A model generated the notes under the pieces. The model saw only the letters and a list, made by a program, of their open reading frames with translations. It was not told the origin of the DNA and did no database searches. From Palsa-883 sp963826975 (GTDB lineage: Bacteria; Pseudomonadota; Alphaproteobacteria; Acetobacterales; Acetobacteraceae): DNA of 64,000 nucleotides. A program made the translations under genes and the position numbers. The stretch is from NCBI GenBank assembly GCA_963826975.1, contig CAWGZJ010000012.1:372001-436000 (forward strand), read 5' to 3'. Shown one piece after another: positions 29,041 to 37,887 of this stretch. Within the stretch, counting starts at the first letter, position 1. Each line of letters begins with the position of its first letter.

Positions 29041-30396
29041 TTATCGTGCGTAACGACTGGCCGGGCGTGGCAAGCCCAGGTTCTCCCGCAAGGTTGTGCC
29101 CTCGTACTCCGCCCGGAACAATCCACGCTCCTGCAACTCCGGGACCACCAGATTCACAAAATCGTCCAACCCGCCCGGCAGGTGCGCTGCGTGAAACAAA
29201 AATCCGTCCACCCCGTAGCCGTCGAACCACGCCTGCATGTCATCGACAATCTGTGCCGGCGTGCCGATCAACGTCCGTTGACCACGCGCGCCGGCGAAAC
29301 GCTGGTACAACTGCCTGATCGTCAGATTCTCATTCCGTGCCCAGCTCAATACATTGGCAAACGAGGTCGTGCTGCCGCTGGTCGGGCGGCCACGATCCGC
29401 CGCCTCCGGCAACGGGCCGTCAAGGTCATAGCCCTCCAGATCGAACCCGCCGATCGCATTTGACAACACCTCCAGCCCGACCGCCGGATGGATCAACGAT
29501 TGCAGGAGTTCATGTTTCTCCCGTGCCTCGGCTTCAGTCCGCCCGACAATCGCGTTAAGTCCCGGCAGCACCTTCAGATGGTCTGGCGAGCGCCCATACT
29601 TCGCCATCCGCCCCTTCAGGTCGCGGTAGAAATCCTGCGCTCCGGCCAGCGTGTGCTGTGGTGTGAACACCGCTTCGGCGAAGCGCGCTGCCAACTCCCT
29701 GCCGACCTCCGACGACCCGGCCTGCAGGATCACCGGATGGCCCTGCGGCGGGCGCGCCACGTTCAGCGGGCCACGCACGCGGAAATGCTCGCCATTGTGA
29801 TTCAGCACATGCAGCTTGTCGGGCATCCAGTAGCGCCCGCTCGCACGATCGCGCACGAACGCGTCGTCGTCCCAACTGTCCCACAATCCCTTCATCACTT
29901 CGGTGAATTCGGCGGCGCGATCGTAACGTTCACCGTGCTCGAAATGTTCCTCGCGGCCGAAATTATATGCCTCGGAAAAGTTCGATGACGTGACGACATT
30001 CCACGCAGCGCGCCCGCCGCTGATATGATCCAGAGACGCAAACTTGCGCGCGATGTTGTACGGCTCGTTGTAACTGGTGGTCGCGGTGGCCGCCAACCCC
30101 AGATGCGTCGTCATCGGCGCAATCGCCGACAACAGCGTGATCGGCTCGAAGAACGCCATGTATTGCGGCCAGCGGCTGAGTGCCTCGCGCTTGCCCTCGC
30201 GCACCGCCAGCGCGTCGGCCAGGAACATCACGTCGAATTTGCCGCGCTCCGCGGTCTGCGCCAGTTGCACGTAGTGGCGGAAATTCGTCCCCGCATCGAT
30301 CTGCGAGTCCGGATGCATCCAGGACGCCACATGATTGCCGGTCGGATGAAACAGCGTCCCCAGCTTCATCTTGTCGGGGCGGCGATCGGTTCGCAT
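29041..30396 (-). CDS. LLM-class flavin-dependent monooxygenase (NtaA/SnaA/DszA type), copy 1
   Basis: A 451-residue bacterial-luciferase-like TIM-barrel monooxygenase of the nitrilotriacetate monooxygenase family. It uses FMNH2 supplied by a separate reductase. Landmarks are MKLGTLFHPTGNHVASW, AERGKFDVMFLADALAV, SGGRAAWNVVTSSNFSEAYNFG, PVILQAGSSEVGRE and the C-terminal FRAEYEGTTLRENLGLP. Start at MRTDRRPDKMK, with CAGGAGA upstream. It follows a close paralogue in the same direction with a 28-bp gap. No flavin reductase gene is adjacent. Confidence 0.92.
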   Translation of the reverse strand: MRTDRRPDKMKLGTLFHPTGNHVASWMHPDSQIDAGTNFRHYVQLAQTAERGKFDVMFLADALAVREGKREALSRWPQYMAFFEPITLLSAIAPMTTHLGLAATATTSYNEPYNIARKFASLDHISGGRAAWNVVTSSNFSEAYNFGREEHFEHGERYDRAAEFTEVMKGLWDSWDDDAFVRDRASGRYWMPDKLHVLNHNGEHFRVRGPLNVARPPQGHPVILQAGSSEVGRELAARFAEAVFTPQHTLAGAQDFYRDLKGRMAKYGRSPDHLKVLPGLNAIVGRTEAEAREKHELLQSLIHPAVGLEVLSNAIGGFDLEGYDLDGPLPEAADRGRPTSGSTTSFANVLSWARNENLTIRQLYQRFAGARGQRTLIGTPAQIVDDMQAWFDGYGVDGFLFHAAHLPGGLDDFVNLVVPELQERGLFRAEYEGTTLRENLGLPRPASRYAR

Positions 30397-30424
30397 GCTC
30401 ACTGTTCTCCTGTTCCGCCGGACC

Positions 30425-31777
30425 CTACTGCGCGTAGCGGCTGGCCGGACGCGGCAGTCCGAGATTCTCGCGCAAGGTGGCGCCCTCGTACTCGGTGCGG
30501 AACAGCCCACGCGCCTGCAACTCCGGCACCACCATGTCGATAAAGTCGTCCAACCCGCCCGGCAGATACGCTGCCTGGATCAGGAACCCATCCACGCCGT
30601 AATTCAAGAACCAGTCCTGCATGTGATCGGCGATCTGCTTCGGCGTGCCGATCAGCGTGCGCTGGCCGCGCGCGCCGGCGTAGCGCTGATACAACTGGCG
30701 GATCGTCAGGTTCTCTGTCCGCGCCCAGGTCAGCACGTTGCGGAACGACGTCGTGCCGCCCTTTGGCGTCCAGCTATCCACCGCTTCCGGCAACGGCCCG
30801 TCCAGGTCGTAGCCCGCCAGATCGAACCCGCCCAGCGCGTTCGACAGCAGCTCCAGCCCGACCGACGGATGGATCAGCGATTGCAGGAACTGGTGTTTTT
30901 CCTGGGCCTCGGCTTCGGTTCGCCCGACGACCGGATTGAGCCCCGGCAGCACCTTCAGATGCTCCGGCAAGCGGCCGTATTTCGCCATCCGCCCCTTCAG
31001 GTCCTGATAGAATGCCTGCGCGCCCTCCAGCGTGTGCTGCGGCGTGAACACTGCCTCGGCGAAGCGTGCCGCCAGCTCCTTGCCGACATCCGATGACCCG
31101 GCCTGGAAGATCACCGGATGGCCCTGCGGCGGGCGCGCCACGTTCAGCGGCCCGCGCACACGGAAATGCTCGCCCTTGTGGTTCAGCACATGCAGCTTGT
31201 CGGGCATCCAATAGCGTCCGCTGGCGCGGTCACGCACGAACGCGTCGTCATCCCAACTGTCCCACAGCCCTTGCACGACCTCGGTGAACTCCGCAGCGCG
31301 ATCGTAACGTTCGGCGTGCTCGTAATGCTCCTCGCGTCCGAAATTGAATGCCTCGGCGATATTCGCCGAGGTCACCACGTTCCACCCGGCGCGCCCGCCG
31401 CTGATATGATCCAGCGAGGCGTATTTGCGCGCCACGTTATACGGCTCGAAGTAGCTGGTGGTGGCGGTCGCCACCAACCCCAGATGCGTCGTCATCGACG
31501 CGATCGCCGACAGCAGGGTGATCGGTTCGAAGTACGCCATGTATTGCGGCCAGCGGCTGAGCGCTTCGCGATTGCCCTCGCGCACCGCCAGCGCATCAGC
31601 CAGGAACATCAGATCGAATTTTCCCCGCTCCACCGTCTGCGCGAGCTGTGCGTAGTGGCGGAAATTCATCCCGGCATCGATCTGGGAATCGGGATGCAGC
31701 CAGGATGCGACATGGTTGCCGGTCGGGTGGATCAGCGTGCCAAGCTTCATCTTCTCGGTACGGCGCATGGGTGGCAT
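30425..31777 (-). CDS. LLM-class flavin-dependent monooxygenase, copy 2
   Basis: A 450-residue paralogue of the downstream monooxygenase, alike over the full length and also at DNA level, so the pair arose by tandem duplication. It has the same landmarks (MKLGTLIHPTGNHVASW, GRAGWNVVTSANIAEAFNFG, FRTEYEGATLRENLGLP). Start at MPPMRRTEKMK, with CAGGAAC upstream. Substrates in the family include desulfurised sulfonates, aminopolycarboxylates and other xenobiotics; none can be assigned here. Confidence 0.92.
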   Translation of the reverse strand: MPPMRRTEKMKLGTLIHPTGNHVASWLHPDSQIDAGMNFRHYAQLAQTVERGKFDLMFLADALAVREGNREALSRWPQYMAYFEPITLLSAIASMTTHLGLVATATTSYFEPYNVARKYASLDHISGGRAGWNVVTSANIAEAFNFGREEHYEHAERYDRAAEFTEVVQGLWDSWDDDAFVRDRASGRYWMPDKLHVLNHKGEHFRVRGPLNVARPPQGHPVIFQAGSSDVGKELAARFAEAVFTPQHTLEGAQAFYQDLKGRMAKYGRLPEHLKVLPGLNPVVGRTEAEAQEKHQFLQSLIHPSVGLELLSNALGGFDLAGYDLDGPLPEAVDSWTPKGGTTSFRNVLTWARTENLTIRQLYQRYAGARGQRTLIGTPKQIADHMQDWFLNYGVDGFLIQAAYLPGGLDDFIDMVVPELQARGLFRTEYEGATLRENLGLPRPASRYAQ

Positions 31778-32214
31778 GGCGTCGGTTCCTGTCACGCAGC
31801 GGGCAAGGCTGCCGTGCGTTCGAGTATGCGAGCAAACCGCCAGGAACAACAGCGTGGCGGCAGCGACAGGGGATTCGTCAGCATGCGCGGATTGGCCGAC
31901 GCGCGCGCAATGGTCGGCTATCGCATCGGCAATTCCGCAGCGCCGTAGGGGTCGACGCTGCCGGCCGCTCGTGTTCTTGCACGGTTCGTAAGAATGCAAG
32001 GTCCACCGCAGAGCGCGCAGAGCGCGCAGAGCACGCAGAGAAGAATTCGGCGCTTGCCGCGCGGCGTGCAGTCACGATGTCTCGCGACGTACAGACTACG
32101 CCTGGTCTTCTCGGCGTGCTCTGCGCGCTCTGCGGTTAATCTACCTTGCCGAGGATCGAGCGCCCGGGACCGATCCCGTAAGTACCCCGACCGCGAGGCC
32201 GGCATGGAGTTGCA
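31778..32214. other. Intergenic region with a CGCAGAG palindrome
   Basis: Contains the upstream region of the tandem monooxygenases and a palindromic repeat at 32003-32133. No gene seen; in-frame peptides here are products of the repeat. Confidence 0.5.
32003..32133. repeat. Palindromic repeat with CGCAGAG units
   Basis: Left arm ACCGCAGAGCGCGCAGAGC with a partial tandem duplication of GCGCAGAG, right arm GCTCTGCGCGCTCTGCGGT, loop about 75 bp. Same architecture as the CACGAAGA repeat at 28.4 kb but a different unit. Confidence 0.75.
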
Positions 32215-33972
32215 CTACCGCCGCCCGAACAGCCTCTCGAGATCCGCCTGCGTCAGCTTCAGGAAAGTCGGCCGCCCGTGGCTGCACGTTGCCGCGCGCG
32301 GTGTCGCCTCCATGCGCCGCAGCAGCGCGTCCATCTCCGCCGGCATCAGCCGCCGCCCGGCGCGGATCGAGCCGTGGCACGCCATGCGGGCGATCGCCGC
32401 ATCGAGCCGCGCCTCCAGGGCTGTTGCCTCGAGCGCCGTCGCCTCGTCCAACTCGGCAAGCTGGTCGGCCAGGTCGCGCAGCAGCGGCGCCGGCTCCGGC
32501 GTGCCCAGCGCGGCCGGCAACGCGCGGACCAACACTGCCCCGCCACCGAACCCCTCGATTTCCAGCCCCAGCCGCGCCAGCGCCTCGGCCTGCGCCAGCA
32601 GCCGCGCGGCATCGGAAGGTGGCATCTCGACCACGGCGGGCAGCAGCAGCGGCTGCGAACGCACCCCACCGGCCAGCATCTCGTCCTTCAGCGCCTCGTG
32701 CGTCAGGCGTTCGTGCGCGGCGTGCTGGTCGACCAGCACCAGCGACCCGTCGCTGGCGATCGCGATGACGTAGGTGTCCAGCACCTGCGCGACGGGCGCG
32801 CCGAGCGGATGCTCGGGCAGGGGCGCGGGCGCTGGCCAGAAACGGGCCGACGGCGCGACGGCAAGCGGCAATTGCGTGTCCGCAAACCCTGGGCCGAAAC
32901 CGGGCAGCGCGGCCGGGCGCGGCAGTGGCGCGTGCGGGCGCGAATGCACCAGGTGCAGGGCAGGGCGGGGCGCCGGCACGTCGGTACCCGCGCCGCCGCC
33001 CAGCGCCCGAACAAGCGCGCCGATCACCAGCGCACGCACGGCGCCGGCGTCGCGAAAGCGCAGCTCGGCCTTGGCGGGATGCACGTTGACGTCGAGTTCT
33101 TCGGGCGGCAGGTCGAGATACAGCGCCACCACCGGGAACCGCCCGGCGGCGATCACATCGCGATACGCCACGCGCACCGCCGTCTTCAGCACCGGGTCGG
33201 CGACCGGCCGGCCGTTCACCGTCAGTCCCTGCGCCGCACCGGTGGCGCGAGTGATCGCCGGGGAGGCGGCGAACCCCTCGATCCGCAGGGCGCCGCGCTC
33301 GCCGAGGACGGGCAACAGTGAAGCCGCGGCATCGGGGCCAAGCAGCGCAGCGACGCGGGCGGCGCGATCCTGCCGCGGCAGATCGAACACTGTGCGGCCG
33401 TCGCTTTCCAGGCGGAACGCCACGTCGGGCGCGGTCATCGCGAGGCGGCGCACGGCGGCCTCGGCGTGCTCGGCTTCGGTGCGCGGGTGCTTGAGGAATT
33501 TCCGCCGCGCCGGCGTGGCAAAGAACAGGTCGCGCACCACGACGCGGGTGCCGGGGGCACCGGCGGACGGTGCGATAGGCGACACCACGCCGCCGTCGAC
33601 GCTGATCGTGTGCGCGCTGTCGGCGTCTGCGGGACGGGAGGTGATCGCGAGCCGCGCCGCCGCGCCGATCGAGGGCAGCGCCTCGCCGCGGAAGCCCAGC
33701 GTGGCGATGCGCACCAGGTCGTCGTCGGCGAGCTTGGACGTGGCATGCCGCTGCACCGCCAGCGCGAGTGCGGCGGCGTCCATGCCGTGCCCGTCGTCGG
33801 TGACCTCGATACGGTCGATGCCGCCGCCGTCGAGCGCCACGCTGATGCGGGTCGCGCCGGCGTCGAGCGCGTTTTCCACGAGTTCTTTCACCGCCGCGGC
33901 GGGGCGCTCAATGACCTCGCCGGCGGCGATGCGGTTGACGATGCGCTCCGGCAGGACGCGGATCGTCGGCAT
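32215..33972 (-). CDS. mutL: DNA mismatch repair protein MutL
   Basis: A 585-residue GHKL ATPase of mismatch repair, linking MutS recognition to strand removal. ATP-binding motifs: ELVENALDAGAT, DDGHGMD and GFRGEALPSIGA. A proline-rich linker runs to about residue 395. The C-terminal dimerisation domain carries DQHAAHERLTHE, which fits the metal-dependent endonuclease motif DQHA(X2)E(X4)E, as expected in bacteria without MutH. Start MPTIRVLPERIVNRIAAGEV. A small ORF stops just before its ATG. Confidence 0.96.
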   Translation of the reverse strand: MPTIRVLPERIVNRIAAGEVIERPAAAVKELVENALDAGATRISVALDGGGIDRIEVTDDGHGMDAAALALAVQRHATSKLADDDLVRIATLGFRGEALPSIGAAARLAITSRPADADSAHTISVDGGVVSPIAPSAGAPGTRVVVRDLFFATPARRKFLKHPRTEAEHAEAAVRRLAMTAPDVAFRLESDGRTVFDLPRQDRAARVAALLGPDAAASLLPVLGERGALRIEGFAASPAITRATGAAQGLTVNGRPVADPVLKTAVRVAYRDVIAAGRFPVVALYLDLPPEELDVNVHPAKAELRFRDAGAVRALVIGALVRALGGGAGTDVPAPRPALHLVHSRPHAPLPRPAALPGFGPGFADTQLPLAVAPSARFWPAPAPLPEHPLGAPVAQVLDTYVIAIASDGSLVLVDQHAAHERLTHEALKDEMLAGGVRSQPLLLPAVVEMPPSDAARLLAQAEALARLGLEIEGFGGGAVLVRALPAALGTPEPAPLLRDLADQLAELDEATALEATALEARLDAAIARMACHGSIRAGRRLMPAEMDALLRRMEATPRAATCSHGRPTFLKLTQADLERLFGRR

Positions 33973-33973
33973 G

Positions 33974-34114
33974 CTAGGCCTCGCCGCGCAGCGCGTGGAA
34001 GCGGGCGGTCAGCGCGGCGGTGGAGGCGTCTTCAGTGCCGCCCGGCCGCGCGGCAAGCGCCGACAGACGGGCGAGGGCGGTGTGGCTGCCAGCGTTCGTG
34101 GGCGCGGGGTTCAT
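33974..34114 (-). CDS. Small hypothetical ORF immediately upstream of mutL
   Basis: A 46-residue frame (MNPAPTNAGSHTALARLSAL ... RFHALRGEA) whose TAG stop lies one base before the mutL ATG. Position suggests co-transcription. Shine-Dalgarno is weak and no family is recognised, so it may be only a leader. Confidence 0.35.
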   Translation of the reverse strand: MNPAPTNAGSHTALARLSALAARPGGTEDASTAALTARFHALRGEA

Positions 34115-34514
34115 GGCGGTGAGTATAGGCGATTCGCGGTGGGACCAGAATGCCGGATCGTGCGGTCGCAGGTTTTGTGATGCCGGGGAGTGCGCCGGAT
34201 GGGACCGCGGGCCGATGCGGTTCATCCGAGTGGGCATTGACCTTGCGTGCGATCGCCATGGTTTCTGGTTTCGCCGGCCATGACGACCTAGGGTGCGACA
34301 GTGCGAACTTTGAGCGGTTGTTGCCGGACGCACCCTAAGCGGCGCGCTTGCCAGGGCGATGGAAGCGGCGGAGATTGAGGAGCGTGAACGTTCGCGCAGG
34401 GTGAAACGCTAGAGCCGCGAAAGCGGGGCTTCAGGACAACAACACTGCCGCTTGCCTGCGGGGCCGCCGCTTTCTCTTGGGTGACAACTTCCTTCCCAGA
34501 AAAGGTCGTGTACC
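34115..34514. other. Intergenic region between mutL unit and CoA-transferase
   Basis: No gene seen. A weak 8-bp inverted repeat, AGGGTGCG ... CGCACCCT (34290-34336), is the only structure. The AAAGGTCG just before the CoA-transferase ATG is its likely ribosome-binding site. Confidence 0.45.
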
Positions 34515-35714
34515 ATGGACGTAACTCCCGCATCCCCCGGCTGCCTGGCCGGTATCCGCGTGCTGGACCTGACACAATTCGAGGCCGGCACGACCTGCAC
34601 CGAGGCGCTCGCCTGGATGGGCGCCGACATTGCCAAGGTGGAAAACCCGAAGGGCGGTGAGGCCGGCCGCACCGGCTTCGGCGACGCCTACTATTTCATG
34701 ATGTACAACGCCAACAAGCGGTCGATCACGGTCAACCTGAAATCAGAGCGCGGCCTGGCGCTGGTCAAGGAGATGGTGAAGCTGGCCGATGTCTTCACCG
34801 AGAACTTCGCGCCCGGCGCGGTCGAGCGGCTGGGGTTGGGCTACGACGTCGTCAGCGCGATCAATCCGCGCATCATCTATGCCCAGGTCAAGGGCTTCGG
34901 CGCCGGCAGCCCATACGAAAAAGGCCTGGCCTTCGACCCGATCGCTCAGGCCGCGGGCGGGGCGATGAGCATCACCGGCGAACTCGGCGGCAGGCCGGTG
35001 AAGCCCGGTCCGACGATCGGCGATACCGGCACCGGAATGTTGCTGGCGTTCAGCATCGTCAGCGCGCTGTTCGATCGTGGGCGCACCGGCAAGGGAAAGC
35101 GATTGCAGGTGGCGATGCAGGATTCGGTCATGCATTACAGCCGCGGCATGTTCATTGCGCAGGCGCGCACCGGTGCCGCGGCGCCGCGGCGGCCGCCCGG
35201 CAACAACCCGCCCAGCGGCATCTTTGCGTGCAAGCCCGGCGGCCCCAACGATTACGTCTACCTGCTGACCAGCCGTGCCAACCCCGAGCATTGGCCACGC
35301 CTGTTGAAGCTGATCGGGCGCGAGGAACTGATCGGCGACGCGCGCTACGACACCCCCGACGCCCGCTTGCAGCACGAGGCCGAGGTGAACGAGATCGTGA
35401 CCGGCTGAACTCGGCAGCGCACAAAACACGAGGCGATGACGCAGTTGAGCGGGGTCGGCGTGCCGGCCGGGGCGGTGCTCGATTCGATGGAGTTGACCAA
35501 TGAGCCGAGTTTCCGGGAGCGTGGGATCCTGCAGACGATGACGCATGGGGAACGGACGATGACGATGCCAACCTGGCCGGTGCGTTTCGATGGCGTCCCG
35601 ACGCGGGTCAAGCCGGCGCCGCTGCTCGGGGAGCATACTGCCGAGGTGCTGGCGGATTGGCTTGGTCTGGATGGCGCGGCGGTTGCGGGGTTGCGTCGGG
35701 ACGGAATTGTCTGA
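34515..35714 (+). pseudogene. Family III (CaiB/Frc) CoA-transferase with in-frame TGA
   Basis: A 399-codon class III CoA-transferase. Start MDVTPASPGCLAGIRVLDLT; the catalytic Asp is in LQVAMQDSVMHYS, and GNNPPSGIFACKPGG follows. Codon 298 is TGA (35406-35408), but the same frame then continues TRQRTKHEAMTQLSGVGVPA and runs to a normal end. Family members usually have Trp in the segment (W)TRxRTKxE, so TGG to TGA is the simplest explanation. The product without read-through lacks the last 100 residues, which complete the interlocked fold. Substrate acid unknown. Confidence 0.88.
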
Positions 35715-36031
35715 GGGGGTGGGGGCGGATTTGTAGGAATTCGCCGCCCCGCTTGTGGCTCGGGGGGTGTCCCGAAATGGATCATTTCGCCGACGGCTCG
35801 CGGTAATCAGCAGGACCAACGACCTGGCTGTCGCGGGATCTGGTCCGAAGACCGCCCGCGCGGGTCGGTCCCTACACACCGCGAGCGCCGCTGCTTTCCC
35901 GGGCACCCCAACTTTCTGTAACTGGGGCCTTATGCGGCATCTGGTGAAGCCTCGCGAGGTTCGGAATCTGCGCTTCTGACAATGATCTCATGACCGCTCG
36001 AGAGTGCCACGTCATACAAGGAACTGACCAC
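35715..36031. other. Intergenic region before ridA-like gene
   Basis: About 315 bp with no supported gene, RNA or repeat. CAAGGA close to the end is the ribosome-binding site of the following gene. Confidence 0.45.
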
Positions 36032-36412
36032 ATGATCGATTTCATCGGCTCGCCGGAACCGGGCTCTCGTCGTCCCTTTAGCCGCGCCACCAAAGCCGCC
36101 GGTCTCGTATTCGTCTCGGGATCCTCGGCTCCGCATGATCCCACCCGAGGGATCTATCGCGGCGACACCGCGGCCGAACAGGTTCGACATTCTCTGAGCT
36201 ATATCGCCGAAGTGCTCAGCACGGCAGGCAGCGGGCTCGATCGCGTGGTTCAGATCACGATGCTGATTACTGACCCAGCTGATTACGACGCCTGCAACGC
36301 CGAATACGTGAAGCATTTTCCGGGTGGACTGCCTGCCCGCCAAACCGCGAGGTTTGGGGTCCCGACCGAGGCCAAGGTCGCGTTCTCATGCATTGCCTTG
36401 GTCGCAGAATGA
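36032..36412 (+). CDS. RidA-family (YjgF/YER057c/UK114) protein
   Basis: A 126-residue RidA-like protein, typically a trimeric enamine/imine deaminase or a related catabolic hydrolase. Conserved features: FSRATKAAGLVFVSGSSA, QVRHSLSYIAEVLSTAG, RVVQITMLITDPADYDACN and the end PTEAKVAFSCIALV. The canonical RidA Arg near the C-terminus is not evident, so it may be one of the Rid paralogues tied to a degradation pathway. ATG 36032 chosen for its AAGGA; an ATG 42 bases upstream lacks one. Confidence 0.87.
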   Translation: MIDFIGSPEPGSRRPFSRATKAAGLVFVSGSSAPHDPTRGIYRGDTAAEQVRHSLSYIAEVLSTAGSGLDRVVQITMLITDPADYDACNAEYVKHFPGGLPARQTARFGVPTEAKVAFSCIALVAE

Positions 36413-36672
36413 GGCCGGATGGCCCAACTCAAGGTCGTCGGATGATGGGACCATCTTCCGCGAGAAGATCGGCGGCGTACCCGGCCGCAGCGAGCCATCT
36501 TGCGCCACTGCGATCTTCCGCCCGCCCGGCTTCCTGATCGCCAGCGGAACATGCGCCTTTCCGGCACCCATTGACCGTCCCCTGTGCGGTTCCTAGCGTG
36601 CCGGCCTCAGCCGCGACATGCGCTGATCGGAAAACACGCGCTTCGCCGCAGAAATTCCCTGGGGGGACACCG
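36413..36672. other. Short intergenic region
   Basis: Separates the RidA-like and formamidase-type genes. No gene recognised. The CCTGGGGGGA at its end serves as ribosome-binding site of the next gene. Confidence 0.4.
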
Positions 36673-37581
36673 ATGGCCACGCACCGCTTCCATCCGACCC
36701 GATATTTCAACGTTATCGGCACCGCCGAGCCGTGCCTTCGGATCGCCGACGGCGATACGTTGGTGACCGATACGATCGACGCGTCCGGTCTTGATGCCCA
36801 CGAGGTTACGGTCGCCAAACGGCCGAACCCGATGACCGGGCCATTCTTCGTGGAAGGCGCCGAGCCAGGCGACACGCTGGCCGTCCGCATCGACCGGCTG
36901 ACGCCGAGCCGGGCGACCGGTTGGACATTTTCGCCCCTCGCCTTCACCGTGCTCGACCCGGCTGCGATTCCCGAACGGCCTGCGTCGCAGCGCGTTGTCT
37001 GGGATATCGGCGGCAACACCGGGACCGTGCGGCTGCACGAACCGCCCAAGGGCCTCGAGGATTTCGCGCCGCCACTGCAACCGATGATCGGCTGTTTCGG
37101 GGTCGCGCCGGCGCGCGGCCAGGCGCTGTCCACCGCGACCAGCGCGCAGAACGGCGGCAACATGGACTACCGCCTGTTTGCGCCAGGGACGACTGCCTGG
37201 TTCCCGGTCTCAGTGCCGGGCGCGCTGTTCTATCTCGGCGACGGCCACGCCTGCCAGGGCGACGGTGAGATCACCGGCACCGGCATCGAGACCTCGTTCG
37301 AGATGGAAGTGACGTTCCGCGTCCTGAAGCGGACGATCACCTGGCCGCGCGGCGAGACTGCCGAGGATATTTTCACCGTCGGCAATGCAAGGCCGCTGGA
37401 TCAGGCGCTACAGCACGCCACGACCGAGATGCTGCGCTGGCTCGCTGAGGACTACGGGCTCGACGCCCGCGCTGCCAGCCATTTGATGGGCCAGGTCGTC
37501 CGTTACGATGTCGGCAATGTCTTCAACCCCGCCTTCACAGTCGCCTGCCGCATCGCCAAACGCTGGCTGACGAAGCTGTAG
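36673..37581 (+). CDS. Acetamidase/formamidase family protein
   Basis: A 302-residue FmdA/AmdA-type amidohydrolase. Family landmarks are NPMTGPFFVEGAEPGDTLAV, PMIGCFGVAPARGQALST, NGGNMDYRLFAPGTTAWFPV and LGDGHACQGDGEITGTGIE. They release ammonia from formamide, acetamide or similar amides and are cytosolic zinc-type enzymes. Start MATHRFHPTRYFNVIG with GGGGGGA upstream. The RidA gene before it suggests a nitrogen-compound pathway, but 260 bp separate them. Confidence 0.9.
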   Translation: MATHRFHPTRYFNVIGTAEPCLRIADGDTLVTDTIDASGLDAHEVTVAKRPNPMTGPFFVEGAEPGDTLAVRIDRLTPSRATGWTFSPLAFTVLDPAAIPERPASQRVVWDIGGNTGTVRLHEPPKGLEDFAPPLQPMIGCFGVAPARGQALSTATSAQNGGNMDYRLFAPGTTAWFPVSVPGALFYLGDGHACQGDGEITGTGIETSFEMEVTFRVLKRTITWPRGETAEDIFTVGNARPLDQALQHATTEMLRWLAEDYGLDARAASHLMGQVVRYDVGNVFNPAFTVACRIAKRWLTKL

Positions 37582-37620
37582 GAGGCGGAAGCCCGCCGAC
37601 GGTTTGCATCGGAGAAGACT

Positions 37621-37774
37621 TTCCCCCTCCCCTTGAGGGCTTGGGCCGCGAAGCGGACCAAGGCTGGGGGGAGGGGTCGCAGCGGCACGAAGCTTCGGAG
37701 CGACCCTGGCACCAACCCCTCCCCCCAACCTTGGTCCGCTTCGCGGCCCAAGCCCTCAAGGGGAGGGGGAGAGG
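37621..37774. repeat. Dispersed C/G-tract palindrome, extended copy with 56-bp stems
   Basis: Arms of about 56 bp (CCCCCTCCCCTTGAGGGCTT ... and complement) pair with a single mismatch around a 38-bp loop holding GGCACGAAGCTTCGGAGCG. Compared with the other copies, an additional GGGCCGCGAAGCGGACCAAG block lies inside each arm. It fills most of the roughly 300 bp between two convergent genes; nothing else is seen there. Confidence 0.85.
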
Positions 37775-37887
37775 TGTACATCCCCCGGCCCTGCAGCCGA
37801 AACGTACGTCATGTGCCGCAGGAAACGACACGATGCGACGTGAACCGCACCTCCGCGTACCTGCCCTCGGATTGACCCGCGCGCCCC

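Noticed and set aside
34290..34336. AGGGTGCG/CGCACCCT hairpin as terminator
   Set aside because: Only 8 bp, large loop and no T-run.
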